From NCBI GenBank assembly GCA_038380435.1, contig JAWZYU010000028.1, forward strand, positions 46,559,095-46,623,094: a stretch of 64,000 bases of DNA. The letters are read 5' to 3'. This DNA comes from Ryuthela nishihirai. Its lineage: Eukaryota > Arthropoda > Arachnida > Araneae > Heptathelidae. Numbering within the stretch: position 1 is the first letter of the stretch; each line of letters opens with the position of its first letter. This document shows, piece by piece, positions 11,728 through 22,497 of the stretch. The notes beneath the pieces are model-generated. The model was not told where the DNA came from, searched no databases, and was given only the letters and a program-made list of their open reading frames with translations. Both the position numbers and the translations under genes were made by a program.

Positions 11728-11838
11728 CAGTCGCTCAAAAAAGTATCCGAACATTATGGTTGATTACAGAATTCGGAAAAAATATCTCGCAACGATTTTT
11801 TTTAGAAATTAGTGATCTGGCGACCTTCATGTACTGTA
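11728..11838. mobile_element. Left half of a Tc1-type MITE
   Basis: CAGTCGCTCAAAAAAGTATC preceded by TA (11726-11727), continuing to GGCGACCTTCATGTAC, where the palindrome centre would be. The right arm is missing; LINE-derived DNA follows instead. Confidence 0.82.
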
Positions 11839-12416
11839 CGAGACCTCAATCGATGAAATTAATGATATTATTGATGATAAAAAAAAAGGATGTCAATCGA
11901 CGAAAATGTTGAAAAACACTTTATTAGAGAAAATACTTCAAAAAAAATTTTAAATAATTTTGTTAAATTTTTTGTAACAACTATTAGTGAGAAGCAAACA
12001 GAAATTACGTCGATGAATACTAGATCAGATAAGGTTTACGAATTATGTTACATGAACAATAATTCTATGCATTTTTCTCTAGCTAGTAACTTCCATGTTG
12101 CCAATATTATAGATTACTTAAAATATAAGTCATCTCCTGAATTTGACAATATTAAACCAAAACACATAATGGAAAGCAAATGGAATTTTTTGGCATGTAA
12201 TAACAATTATTATAAATAAAATTATTGAAAACTTGCAAATACCAATAGCTATGAAAATTGGAATTATTCGTCCGGTATATAAAAGTGGAAAAAAAAAGAG
12301 TTTTAATAATTATATATCATTCACTCCATTAACAATTTTTGATAAGATAATGTAAATATACTTTGGAGATCGCCTGCAATATTTTTTGAAAAAAAATAAA
12401 TTTTCTGTCAAGTCAG

Positions 12417-12809
12417 CAATTTGGGTTCCGTAAAGGTAGGGGAACTCAAAGCCTTTTGGAAGATCTTATTAATAATATAAATATTAATTTAAATATAGGA
12501 AAGAAATACGTTGCGGTATTTATGGACTTAAATAAAGCATTTGATTCCGTTGACATTGATATCTTGCTACAGAAATTATATTTACTTGGTATTAGAGGGA
12601 ATATTTTTAAATGGTTTAAAAGCTACTTATTACATAGAGAAATAGTTATGAAAATAAATGATAATTTTAGTGATAAATTTCAGATCAATTTTGGAGTTCC
12701 ACAAGGATCTATTCTCTGTCCTATGCTATTTCAAATATGCAAAAATAATTTGGCTAACATTAATTTCAATAGTAAATTATATGTGTATGCTGATGATGCA
12801 GTGTGCTAA
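12417..12809 (+). pseudogene. Reverse transcriptase palm domain, broken
   Basis: The frame opens with QFGFRKGRGTQ and carries the catalytic RT motifs in order: A, FMDLNKAFDSVD with its aspartates; B, GVPQGSILCP; C, YADD. A stop follows two residues after motif C, and the downstream protein continues in another frame (recognisable LEYAICNLQNDF near 12822). An intact LINE ORF2 of this type is about 800-1000 residues, so this is a fragment that cannot give a working enzyme. Upstream, GIIRPVYKSG and NNYISFTPL correspond to the conserved RT finger region but contain a stop. Confidence 0.88.
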
Positions 12810-12989
12810 TCAACTTCCACTCAGATTTAGAATACGCTATTTGCAATCTACAAAATGATTTTAATAAAGCAGATATATGGTTTGCTCTTAACAAACTGAG
12901 TGCAAACGAGAAAAAATTAGATTTCTGTGTATTGGTTTTCAACAACCTACAGTTAATAGAAAAATTACTAAGCATCGAATAAGTGTACT

Positions 12990-13406
12990 ATGTTGGATGG
13001 TTTATTACCTGGTATATGCAGTTGTTCTACAATAGAAGTAAACGAAATAATTTACCTAGGCTTGAAAATGAATTCGAAAATGAAATGGAATAAACATATT
13101 GATTGGATGTGTTCAAGACTACGATTTGTAGCATTTAAAATTAGGAAACTTAACTTGTTTGTTGATACACATCTAACTATTTTAGTATATAAAGCACTTT
13201 TTGAATCTATAATTAGATATGGAATAACAGTTTACGGGACAGCCTATGAAACAGAATTAAATAAAATTAAAAGAATACAAATTAGTCTACTAAAAGGATT
13301 GTGTAATTCAGAAGTTAAAAATCCCCTTACATCAAAAGTTGATATATTTAGTTTGTTCAAAATTTTACCTATTGAAAGTTTATGTGTTTGTTTGTGTTAT
13401 CAATAA
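12990..13406 (+). pseudogene. LINE C-terminal RT region, broken
   Basis: Contains EIIYLGLKMNSKMKWNKHID and ALFESIIRYGITVYGTAY, which match the conserved YLG..ID..L.W..HI and YG...WG blocks downstream of RT in Jockey/CR1-like elements. It belongs with the RT core just upstream but is displaced by frameshifts at about 12800-12990. No endonuclease domain is present. Confidence 0.8.
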
Positions 13407-13712
13407 ATTCTTTGATAATACCTATAAGCAAAATATTTGCCACAATACGTTTACTAGAAAAAAAGGCTAAGGCGATCTATATATCGTAGAAGTCTTAAAA
13501 TTCGACAGTAGAGTGTCAAAGGATATTATTACACTGACAGTAAGGGGTTTCTCACCTTTTTTATCAGGAGGGAGGTGAAATTAGCAAAAATTCACCTTTA
13601 TTCTTTAAAATGAAGAAAGTTGCAAGTCTTTTCATATTGTGTAAGCACTAATAAAATATTAATATTTGTTTGTTTGTTGTTTTTTTTCTAATCATGAATT
13701 AGTTCGAATTAA

Positions 13713-14057
13713 CTAATGATGAGGTTGGGCAAAGGAGTTTGCAACCTCATTTGAGCAGCATATTGTGCAGAGAGAGACTCCGTTAGTTTGGCCATGTTGC
13801 TCGTATGAATAATTATCAGTGTGCCTAAAGACCTCAGAAAGAAGGGGGGGCCTAAGATGCGGATGATTTTTTTCATCATGGCCAAACTGCGGTGGGCTGA
13901 CAATGTCAAACAGGACCTTATTAGAATTGGTGTGCAATGGCCAGATGCAGTAGATGTAGCTCAGGATAGACTTGCTTGGAGAACTAAATTGCACGGTCTG
14001 GTTGGACCTCCGTAGCCCATGGCTGCTTGAGGATGATGATGATGATGATGATGATGA
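13713..14057 (+). pseudogene. 3' end of a second LINE with (GAT)n tail
   Basis: Close to the 3' half of the copy at 31749-32346 from AACTAATGATGAG to the terminal GGACCTCCGTAG, then a (GAT)n run at 14031-14057. The frame encodes RWADNVKQDLIRIGVQWPDA and AQDRLAWRTKLHG near its end. Relative to the other copy it lacks about 24 bp (AGATTGGCGAATAGGG region) and has about 30 extra bases with ATTTTTTTCATCATGG near 13865-13890, so it is broken. A trinucleotide 3' tail is common in RTE-like and related LINEs. Confidence 0.85.
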
Positions 14058-14198
14058 AAATATTTAAAGAGAACCAAAGTCGTAAAATGAAACACCTTCC
14101 ATCTCTTTGAAAATCGCCTCTTACGACTATGGGTTGCTCATTTTCAAAGAGAAGGAAGGTGTTTCATTTTACGACTTTGGCTCTCTTTAAATATTTTA
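14057..14198. repeat. 142-bp inverted repeat (foldback)
   Basis: AAAATATTTAAAGAGA at the left end pairs with the right end TTTAAATATTTT, and AAGTCGTAAAATGAAACACC pairs with GGTGTTTCATTTTACGACTT. The loop is about 40 bp around CGCCTCTTACGACTATGGG. It directly abuts the (GAT)n LINE tail. It could be a small foldback element; no target duplication is visible. Confidence 0.75.
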
Positions 14199-14570
14199 AT
14201 TAAGACACTGGACAGAAAAATGGAACTGTCCCAACAGTAAATCACATTTAGAGCTCAATAACTTCCTCAATATGATTTTTAATGAAAAATGCGTGGAAAG
14301 GTAAATTAAAGATCTCAATTCAATCTATCTAAATCTCGATTTTAAACAATATTTGTTCAGTATTATGAACACAGGAATATTGAACAGGTTGCAAAAAAAA
14401 TGACCTCAAAATTCAAACACTAAAACTGGTTAAGGGATCAGATATCGTAGTTTACTCCAGTAGAGTATCGCATGCATTCCATTCGATACGATCTATTAGT
14501 CTGCTTTAATCACATTTTAGGGTCAGTTTTTTGTAACTTATTAAATATTCCATAACTTTTTAAATATTGA
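14199..14570. other. Low-copy AT-rich interval
   Basis: No gene or repeat recognised beyond short A/T runs. Confidence 0.4.
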
Positions 14571-14584
14571 ACAAATATTGTTCA

Positions 14585-15804
14585 GGGTTGGGTTGTTTCA
14601 CCTCTGAGTGACACTTATTTTGCCCACCATGAGCTAAATGGCCAGGTCACAAGGACCCCGAAGGCTCAAAAAATGTTCGGAGAAGGGGATCCACTGGAAC
14701 AGCTGTTTGGAGACAGATGGTAGCCTCCCGTCAAGGCCATCCAGCGTGTTCTTTAACGTTGGGTTGCTTTACCTCTGAGCGGCACTTTTTTGCACATCAT
14801 GGGCTAAATGGCCAGGTCACAAGGATCCCGAAGGCTCATAGAAGGTTGGGGGAGGGGACCCACTGGAACAGCTGTTAGGAGACAGATGGTAGCCTCCCGT
14901 CAAGGCCATCCAGCGTGTTCTTTAACGTTGGGTTGCTTTACCTCTGAGCGGCACTTTTTTGCACACCATGGGCTAAATGGCCAGGTCACATGGACCCCGA
15001 GGGCTCAGAGAAGGTTGGGGGAGGGGACCCACTGGAACAGCTGTTGGGAGACAGATGGTAGCCTCCCGTCAAGGCCATCCAGCGTGTTCTTTAACGTTGG
15101 GTTGCTTTACCTCTGAGCGGCACTTTTTTGCACACCATGGGCTAAATGGCCAGGTCACATGGACCCGTGGGCTCAGAGAAGGTTTGGGGAGGGGACCCAC
15201 TGAAACAGCTGTTGGGAGACAGATGGTAGCCTCCCGTCAAGGCCATCCAGCGTGTTCTTTAACGTTGGGTTGCTTTACCTCTGAGCGGCACTTTTTTGCA
15301 CATCATGGGCTAAATGACCAGGTCACAAGGATCCCGAAGGCTCATAGAAGGTTGGGGGAGGGGACCCACTGGAACAACTGTTAGGAGACAGATGGTAGCC
15401 TCCCGTCAAGGCCATCCAGCGTGTTCTTTAACGTTGGGTTGCTTTACCTCTGAGCGGCACTTTTTTGCACACCATGGGCTAAATGCCCAGGTCACGTGGA
15501 CCCCGAGGGCTCATAGAAGGTTGGGGGAGGGGACCCACTGGAACAGCTGTTAGGAGACAGATGGTAGCCTCCCGTCAATGCCATCCAGCGTGTTCTTTAA
15601 CTTTGGGTTGCTTTACCTCTGAGCGGCACTTTTTTGCACACCATGGGCTAAATGGCCAGATCACATGGACCCCGTGGGCTCAGAGAAGGTTTGGGGAGGG
15701 GACACACTGAAACAGCTGTTGGGAGACAGATGGTAGCCTCCCGTCAAGGCCATCCAGCGTGTTCTTTAACGTGCGCAGGGTATGGTTCTCCCGCACACGG
15801 GGCC
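14585..15804 (-). mobile_element. SINE-A with seven tandem 169-bp tails, TSD-bounded
   Basis: TTGGGTTG starts at 14588, 14759, 14928, 15097, 15265, 15434 and 15603 (periods 168-171). The last unit continues only to CACACGGGGCC, so the tRNA head is absent. ACAAATATTGTTCA flanks the whole array at 14571-14584 and 15805-15818, a perfect 14-bp target duplication. Six units share TTGGGTTGCTTTACC (C instead of T), a local variant, so the units were homogenised or copied from each other. Confidence 0.96.
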
Positions 15805-15977
15805 ACAAATATTGTTCAAAATCGAAATTTATATAAATTATAGATCTCAATTAAGTCTATCTTTAGACATATTTTTCATTAAAAATCATATTGAAGAAGT
15901 TGCTGATCTCCGAATGTGAGTTTTCTAATGTTTATTTTATTGATCCGAATCTGATTTTTCTATTGAGATAACGTGGA

Positions 15978-16363
15978 CTGTTTGGCTGTTTTACCTCTGA
16001 GCGTCACTTTTTTGCACACCATGGGCTAAATGGCCAGGTCACAAGGAACCCGAAGGCTCAGAGAAGGTTGGGGGAGGGGACCCACTGGAACAGCTGTTGG
16101 GAGACAGATGGTAGCCTCCCGTCAAGGCCATCCAGCGTGTTCTTAACGTGCACAGGGTATGGCTCTCCCGCACACGGGGCCACGGCTTAACGTCCCATCC
16201 GACGGACGGCGGCCTTTCCAAGCCCATCGGTGTCCCCTACTGACCGTGAGCAAGGCGGGGTGTTATGCGGAGATAAATCTCAATGCTGACCCAGCTGGGA
16301 CTCGAACCTGGGAACTGCAGATTACGAGCCTAGCATGCTACCGACTGAGCCACCCCCGCCCCC
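15978..16363 (-). mobile_element. SINE-A, full length, 12-bp TSD
   Basis: Single tail, body and head with B-box complement GGGACTCGAACC and A-box complement CCGACTGAGCCA. AGATAACGTGGA flanks it at 15966-15977 and 16364-16375. It serves as a one-tail reference copy of 386 bp. Confidence 0.95.
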
Positions 16364-16569
16364 AGATAACGTGGAATTCTTCCCATTTTTTCTATCCAGT
16401 ACATGTATGTAACATCGAAAAGTACTCAATACCACCAGTACGATTGGTCGGTAATGCAATCATACCACTTCAAGGGCATGAAAAATCTTAGTAGTCGGAT
16501 AAAAATTAAATTGAGCAACACGTCTGCGGCGGCCTACTGATGTATACAGTGAAAACCACTTACCGAAGA

Positions 16570-16955
16570 GGGGCAGGGGTTGGCTCAGTCGGTAGCGCGC
16601 CAGGTTCGTAATCTGTAGTTCCAAAGTTCGAGTCCCAGCTGGGTCAGCGTTGAGATTTAGCTCCGCAAAATTCCCCGCCCTGCCCACGGTCAGTAGGGGA
16701 CACCGATGGGCTTGGAAAGGCCGCCGTCCGTCGGATGGGACGTTAAGCCGTGGCCCCGTGTGTGGGAGAGCCATACCCTGTGCACGTCAAAGAACACACT
16801 GGATGGCCTTGACGGGAGGCTACTATCTGTCTCCCAACAGCTGTTCCAGTGGGTCCCCTCCCCCAACCTTCTCTGAGCCTTCGGGGTCCATGTGACCTGG
16901 CCATTTAGCCCATGGTGTGCAAAAAAGTGCCGCTCAGAGGTAAAACAACCCAACC
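16570..16955 (+). mobile_element. SINE-A, full length
   Basis: A-box TGGCTCAGTCGGTAGC, a B-box region altered to AGTTCGAGTCC, body, and a single tail ending ACAACCCAACC. The flanks share an imperfect ACTTACC(G/C)AA. The internal promoter looks nearly intact. Confidence 0.93.
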
Positions 16956-17384
16956 TACTTACCCAAAAAACACAAGAAAAATTGCCAATTCCTTATCTGG
17001 AAAGTCTAACCCTTCCTTATGCTAAACCCATCCGTTAAAAAAAGAAAGAAAAAAAATCATTTGTGTCAAATCCATCCGCAGAGTCAGCAAAATTTTTGCC
17101 TCCGCTCTTCTTCTCTTATCATATCACGTGACCATTCAATCACACCCTCCATCGAATGCTTTCCTGCAACACTGCATTCCATTTCGTCCTTCCAGACCAG
17201 CTCGGCAGCCTCTTAACGAAATGATACTTTCGTTTGTCACGAAGAGGAGGAAGCGGCCCCGACGACCGGTGCAGCAGAAGAGGTGATCAAAATTTAATGA
17301 CTTTGGTTAGTTCGACTCGTTGGCTCTTTTCCGAGCGCTCACGCAATCAAAGACTGTCTCCCGCCTTTTCCCATCTAGCGCACT
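16956..17384. other. Low-copy interval
   Basis: No gene or repeat recognised; an A-rich stretch lies at 17037-17058. Confidence 0.4.
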
Positions 17385-17530
17385 GATTCCAGAAGTGTGT
17401 GGCACTGTTGTTCCTTCCATCTGGACTGTGGCACCTGGAGATCTTCGCTGCAGGGTGGGAAACTCGCGCGCGAACACACTCCCCCCTGACCTTGTCGTTT
17501 CTCTGTTCGAAGTTTGTCTTCCGTACGAAT
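17385..17530. repeat. Unnamed dispersed repeat, copy 1
   Basis: Shares GTGGCACCTGGAGATCTT and the surrounding sequence (TCCTTCC-TCTGGA-TGTGG, CTGCAGGG-GGGAAAC, GTCTTCC) with 19353-19505 in the same orientation. Divergence is scattered along the length. Family unknown; it could be an uncharacterised transposon fragment or duplicated exon-like DNA. Confidence 0.65.
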
Positions 17531-17799
17531 CCTATTAAGAGTCCAAATCCCACTTGGACGGAGAAGGCCTTTGCGAGCGAAAGACCCAACGGCGGACTGT
17601 CCTTTATGAACGAGTCTCTACAAATGTAAACGAGCCGATGACCAACGTGGAAACTTCCGTAATGAAATATACACAAGCTCGCGACATGTGTTGAGACACT
17701 CTCATGTTATATGAATGCGAAATCTCATTTAAAGCACCCCTACCTTTGAAGATTTTTACTCTAAAATATCATTGCAATATGAAAATGCCCTACAGGTAA

Positions 17800-18215
17800 C
17801 ACGAAGATTCCACTGCAGATAATACATGAAGATTTTATACAAATAATATATGAACATTTTATTGAAAATAATATATGATGTTTCTGCTAATAATATGAAG
17901 ATGTCGCTGCATAAAGTACGATGATGTCACTGCTGATAATATTAAGATGTCTGCTGATATTGTGATGATATTACTGCAGATAAATGAAGTTATCACTGCA
18001 GATAACTTCATTTATCTGCAGTGATAACTTCATTTATCACCCCAGCTGATGTTATGATGTCACTGCAGATAATATGAAGATGCTACTATAGATAATATGA
18101 AGATGTCACTGCAGATGGTATGAAGGTTTCACTGCAGATGGTATGAAGGTTTCCCTGCAGATGGTATGAAGGTTCACTGCAGATAATATGAAGATGTCAC
18201 TATATATAATGTGAC
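17800..18215. repeat. Degenerate GATGTCACTGCAGATAATATGAA minisatellite
   Basis: Variants of TCACTGCAGATAATATGAAG recur with spacings of roughly 18-35 bp. Inside, 17983-18038 forms a near-perfect hairpin (AAATGAAGTTATCACTGCAG against CTGCAGTGATAACTTCATTT). It ends with a small hairpin around TATATAATGTGACATTATAT. Confidence 0.75.
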
Positions 18216-18519
18216 ATTATATGTAGTAAAAACTGAGCGGATACCAAAAGTCCTAAAAAATTTTGCTTACTTCCAAATAATAATCCAGTATAGATTCTTT
18301 CTCTCCGATTATTTGATGTGATTATCGATCTTTTCAAATTCATGACTTACAATATGTCGATAGACTTTCTTTTTCGGCATTACAGGTGATTGTCTGTTTT
18401 AAAAATCATGGAGATTCGAATTTGTTTTAACACCGGCAAAACATAAATCTCATTTAATAATTTATTCAAACCTTGTGAAAAAGCGCCCCTAAAATTATGC
18501 ATATATTGGTGTACAATGT
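18216..18519. other. Low-copy AT-rich interval
   Basis: Nothing recognised. Confidence 0.35.
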
Positions 18520-18533
18520 ACAAACGTTCCTGA

Positions 18534-18921
18534 TTTGTTGTTATTGTTTTACCTCTGAGCGGCACTTTTTTGCACACCATGGGCTAAATGGCCAGGTCAC
18601 ATGGACCCCGAAGGCTCAGAGAAGGTTGGGAGAGGGGACCCACTGGAACAGCTGTTGGGAGACAGATGGTAGCCTCCCGTCAAGGCCATCCAGCGTGTTC
18701 TTTAACGTGCACAGGGTATGTCTCTCCCGCACACGGGGCCACGGCTTAACGTCCCAACCGACGGACGGCGACCTTTCCAAGCCCATCGGTGTCCCCTACT
18801 GACCGTGGGCAGGGCGGGGAATTTTGCGGAGATAAATCTCAACGCTGACCCAGCTGGGACTCGAACCTGGGAACTACAGATTACGAGCCCGGCGCGTTAC
18901 CGACTGAGCCACCCCCGCCCC
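18534..18921 (-). mobile_element. SINE-A, full length, 14-bp TSD
   Basis: Single tail, body and head. ACAAACGTTCCTGA flanks it at 18520-18533 and 18922-18935. The tail end is TTTGTTGTTATTG rather than the usual GGGTTGGGTTG. Confidence 0.95.
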
Positions 18922-18944
18922 ACAAACGTTCCTGAAAAATGCAG

Positions 18945-19330
18945 GTTGGGTTGTTGTTTTACCTCTGAGTGGCACTTTTTTGCACACCATGGGCTAAATG
19001 ACCAGGTCACATGGACCCCGAAGGCTCAGAGAAGGTTGGAGGAGGGGACCCACTGGAACAACTGTTGGGAGACAGATGGTAGTCTCCAGTCAAGGCCATC
19101 CAGCGTGTTCTTTAACGTGCACAGGGTATGGCTATCCTTCCCCCCGGGCCACGGCTTAACGTCCCATCCGACGGACGGCGGCTTTTCCAAGCCCATCGGT
19201 GTCCCCTACTGACCGTGGGCAGGGCGGGGAATTTTGCGGAGATAAATCTCAACGCTGACCCAGCTGGGACTCGAACCTGGGAACTACAGATTACGAGCCT
19301 GGCGCGCTACCGACTGAGCCACCCCCGCCC
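18945..19330 (-). mobile_element. SINE-A, full length, 13-bp TSD
   Basis: Inserted only 9 bp beyond the right duplication of the preceding SINE. CTGAAAAATGCAG (18932-18944) and CTGAGAAATGCAG (19331-19343) flank it with one mismatch. Head A- and B-box complements are intact. Confidence 0.94.
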
Positions 19331-19352
19331 CTGAGAAATGCAGAGGTGAATT

Positions 19353-19505
19353 GGAATGCAGAATTGTGTGGTAGCGTTGCTCCTTCCTTCTGGATTGTGG
19401 CACCTGGAGATCTTAACTGCAGGGCGGGAAACCATGTAGCTCGCGAACAGACTTCCTCCCAGCCTTATCATTTCTCTGCTAAAACTTTTGTCTTCCAGAA
19501 TTGCA
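19353..19505. repeat. Unnamed dispersed repeat, copy 2
   Basis: Second copy of the 17385-17530 sequence, including GTGGCACCTGGAGATCTTAA and the segment ending in TTTTGTCTTCCAG. It begins just after the right target duplication of the neighbouring SINE, so the two SINEs landed next to it. Confidence 0.65.
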
Positions 19506-20342
19506 GAATTGAATTTGAGCACATATAGAAATTTCGGTACGAAAGGGGGGAATTGGTGAACAGGAAGAAACATTCCCATGAATAGCGTATTAAAACGGTA
19601 TGTAGTGAAGAAATCTGCCTGCGAATGGCAGAAATAAAATGCTTAGACTGCAGAAACCTTTGCATAGCGGGATTGAAATAGGTTAAAGTGCAGAAACCTC
19701 CTTATGAATAGCAGAAAGCTCTCTATGAAAGACCGAGACAAACCATCACAAAGTTTACAGAGATAAGGCAACGGGAAGGGGAATACAATTTGTCACGCAC
19801 TACAAATGGAAACGAGTTTGGCTTCACGTAGAGCATACAATAACTCAGATAAGACGTATTGTTCTCATACACTTGATTCATCTAACTGCGAAAATCCAGA
19901 AATGGGTTGCGTGTCATTGTTTACTTGCTGTTAAGTCTGCTGTTGGGGATCGACGCAGCTGGTGGCGTAGATGTTGCGTTAGATTCATATTTCAAGGTAC
20001 GAACACCAACGTTCAGATTTTCTAAGTCCTCGGTGATGACAAAAGAGGACAACAACATTTATAAGAATGTCGTCCTTTCGTACATTTGTTTGTTTATTTC
20101 GTTCTTCTGCAATGCCTCTAGGAATGGTTAGAGGCATCGCTGCCATTTCTGATAAACAATTTTTTCAGAGGCAAGTATATATCAAGTTGAAAGCAGAATT
20201 AAGTCCTTCTTTTCAAACAGATGGCCATGGCTTCAGGCGGAAAATATATTTAGGGGGTGGCTTTCGTATTGGAGGTGGAAAAAATATTATTTTGTGATAC
20301 TCGGGAAAGAAAAAATATAATTGTTCAATATTCTGAGGAATT
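19506..20342. other. Low-copy interval
   Basis: No gene supported. A short frame at about 19907-19996 looks hydrophobic at its start but opens with TTG, not ATG. GGTACGAAC at about 19995 is only a generic splice-donor match. Confidence 0.4.
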
Positions 20343-20726
20343 GTTGGGTTGTTTTACCTCTGAGCGGCACTTTTTAGCACACCATGGGCTAAATGGCCAC
20401 GTCACATGGACCCCGAAGGCTCAGAGAAGGTTGGGGGAGGGGACCCACTGGAACAGCTGTTGGGAGACAGATGGTAACCTCCCGTCAAGGCCATCCAGCG
20501 TGTTCTTTAACGTGCACAGGGTATGGCTCTCCCGCACACGGGGCCACGGCTTAACGTCCCATCCGACGGACGGCGGCCTTTCCAAGCCCATCGGTGTCCC
20601 CTACTGACCGTGGGCAGGGCGGGGAATTTTGCGGAGATAAATCTCAACGCTGACCCAGTTGGGACTCGAACCTGGGAACTACAGATTACGAGCTTGGAGC
20701 GCTACCGACTGAGCCACCCTCGCCCC
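20343..20726 (-). mobile_element. SINE-A, full length
   Basis: Tail from TTGGGTTG, body, and head ending CGACTGAGCCACCCTCGCCCC. It directly abuts an oppositely oriented tail fragment. No clear target duplication seen. Confidence 0.92.
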
Positions 20727-20867
20727 GTCCTTGACGAGAGTTTACCATTTGTCTCTTACTAGCTGTCCAGTGGGTCCCTTTTCCAATCTTCTTGGGATCC
20801 TTGTGACCTGGCCATTTAACTTATATGTGTGCAATATAATGCCGCTGAAAGGTAAAACAACCCAACC
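20727..20867 (+). mobile_element. SINE-A tail fragment, diverged
   Basis: Starts in the tail (GTCCTTGACGAGAGTTTACC) and runs to GGTAAAACAACCCAACC with many substitutions. Older than the copy it abuts. Confidence 0.85.
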
Positions 20868-21013
20868 GAAAAATATTTTGGCCAAATAATGACGCAAATT
20901 ATTTTCTTCTTTATTTGTGGTATGCAGCATTTTTCATCTCCATTGAGGTTATCAAAATTCTAAATTGTTACCATGGTACCCTTCTTAACTTCCCTCCTCC
21001 ATTTCTAACTCTG

Positions 21014-21558
21014 GGGCGGGGGTGGCTCAGTCGGTAGCGCGCCAGGCTCGTAACTGTAGTTCCCAGGTTCGAGTCCCAGCTGGGTCAGCGTTGAGATTTA
21101 CCTCCGCAAAATTCCCCACCCTGCCCAGGTCAGTAGGGGACACCGATGGGCTTGGAAAGGCCGCCGCCCGTCGGATGGGACGTTAAACCGTGGCCCCGTG
21201 TGCGGGAGAGCCATACCCTATGCACGTTAAAGAACACCCTGGATGGCCTTGACGGGAGGCTACCATCTGTCTCCCAACAGCTGTTCCAGTGGGTCCCCTC
21301 CCCCAACCTTCTCTGAGCCTTTGGGATCCTTGTGACCTGGCCATTTAGCCCATGGTGTGCAAAAAAGTGCCGCTCAGAGGTAAAACAACCGTACGTTAAA
21401 GAACACGCTGGATGGCTTTGACGGGAGGCTACCATCTGTCTCCCAACAGCTGTTCCAGTGGGTCCCCAACCTTCTCTGAGCCTTCGAGGTCCATGTGACC
21501 TGGCCATTTAGCCCATGGTGTGCAAAAAAGTGCCACTCAGAGGTAAAACAACCCAACC
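21014..21558 (+). mobile_element. SINE-A with two tails, 14-bp TSD
   Basis: Head (A-box TGGCTCAGTCGG; anticodon region one base short at CGTAACTG), body and two tails joined at ACAACCGTACGTTAAAGAAC. CATTTCTAACTCTG flanks the complete element at 21000-21013 and 21559-21572, a perfect 14-bp duplication. Confidence 0.95.
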
Positions 21559-21572
21559 CATTTCTAACTCTG

Positions 21573-22084
21573 TTTTATGAATTACTAGTAAATGCAATTT
21601 TATCGCCATTAATAAAATATTTAACACGTTGTTTTTCCTGTGTAGCATTTGTTCTTTCAGTTATGTTTTAAAACTTTCTTCTGTGATCATAAAATGATGA
21701 TAAAATGTCATCCAGTTCTCAGCTTACAAGAAAAAGCGCCCTTTAGCAACTGTGACTTCCTTTATTATGATTTTATTAACGTCATTAAAAACGTCGGACA
21801 CCTTATTCTACATAAAAGTGTCCGCCCATTGAGGAAATTTTAATTTTAAAATCCTTTTTACTCTGATCGTAAAGTGACAATTTGCACGTCAGTAATTTGC
21901 AAGGAAGCCATTCTGCTATATTAGCTCACATTTCCTTTTATAAATTTTTATCAAAAAAAATATTTTTTCCGTGTTTATTTTTCTGTTACATAAATGTTTT
22001 AGGAACGCGTCGGTTTTGGGAACACAATAGACTAAATTGCCAGATCATGTACTAAACAGGTGTTAAAGTTGGGATGTTTGCCTC
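21573..22084. other. Low-copy AT-rich interval
   Basis: Nothing recognised. The 195-bp open frame at 21649-21843 has no recognisable domain. Confidence 0.35.
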
Positions 22085-22497
22085 TTAGCAGAGCCAGGTT
22101 CGAGCCTCAGCTGGGTCAGCTTTGAGATTTATCTCCGCAAAACTCTTCGCTCTGCTCTCGGTCAGTAGGGGACACCGATGTTCTTGGAAAGGCCACTGTC
22201 CGTCGGATAGGACGTTAAGCCATGGCCCCATATGCGGAAGACCTTGTGCACGTTAAAGAACACGCTGCATAGCCTTGATTTGCTCAAAACTCTAATGGGA
22301 AAGCCTGAATAAGGGCATCCCATTTTTCTTATAACGTAGAGGAGGAGGAGGATAGCCTTGACAGGAACCTACCATCTGTCTCCCAACAGCTGTCCAGAGG
22401 GTCATCTCCCCCAACCCTCTCTGAGCCCTCGGGGTTTTTGTGACCTGCCCATTTAGCCTATTGGGTACAAAACAGTACCAGAAGTAAAAACAAACCA
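22085..22497 (+). mobile_element. SINE-A, old copy, interrupted
   Basis: Starts at the B-box (GGTTCGAGCCTC) and continues through body and tail to AGTAAAAACAAACC. It is split at 22279-22351 by a small insertion with a 10-bp duplication. Heavily diverged. Confidence 0.85.
22279..22351 (+). mobile_element. 73-bp insertion with GGA-repeat tail and 10-bp TSD
   Basis: ATAGCCTTGA, part of the host SINE, is present on both sides (22269-22278 and 22352-22361). The insert ends in AGGAGGAGGAGG, as expected for a 3' fragment of a LINE or SINE with a simple-repeat tail. The parent element is not identified. Confidence 0.75.

Larger units (their letters stand above)
11846..13685 (+). mobile_element. Decayed non-LTR retrotransposon (Jockey/CR1-like)
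   Basis: A 5'-truncated LINE relic. Frames resembling the linker before RT (11890-12219), the RT fingers (about 12235-12350), the palm (12417-12809) and the thumb/C-terminal region (12990-13406) occur in the expected order on the + strand, separated by frameshifts and stops. It ends near a short (TTTG)n run at 13664-13679, which may be its 3' tail. Clade assignment is by motif style only. Confidence 0.8.

Noticed and set aside
11846..13685. Intact LINE ORF2
   Set aside because: Several stops and frameshifts, and no endonuclease domain upstream; only remnants can be called.
14808..15843. Repeated frames such as GCFTSERHFFAHHGLNGQVT across SINE copies
   Set aside because: The SINE tail happens to be open in some frames. 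The same peptide appears at every tail on both strands and is not a gene family.
19907..20131. Short frame with a hydrophobic start, like a signal peptide
   Set aside because: Opens with TTG, and the nearby ATG is in another frame; no domain or supported splice structure.
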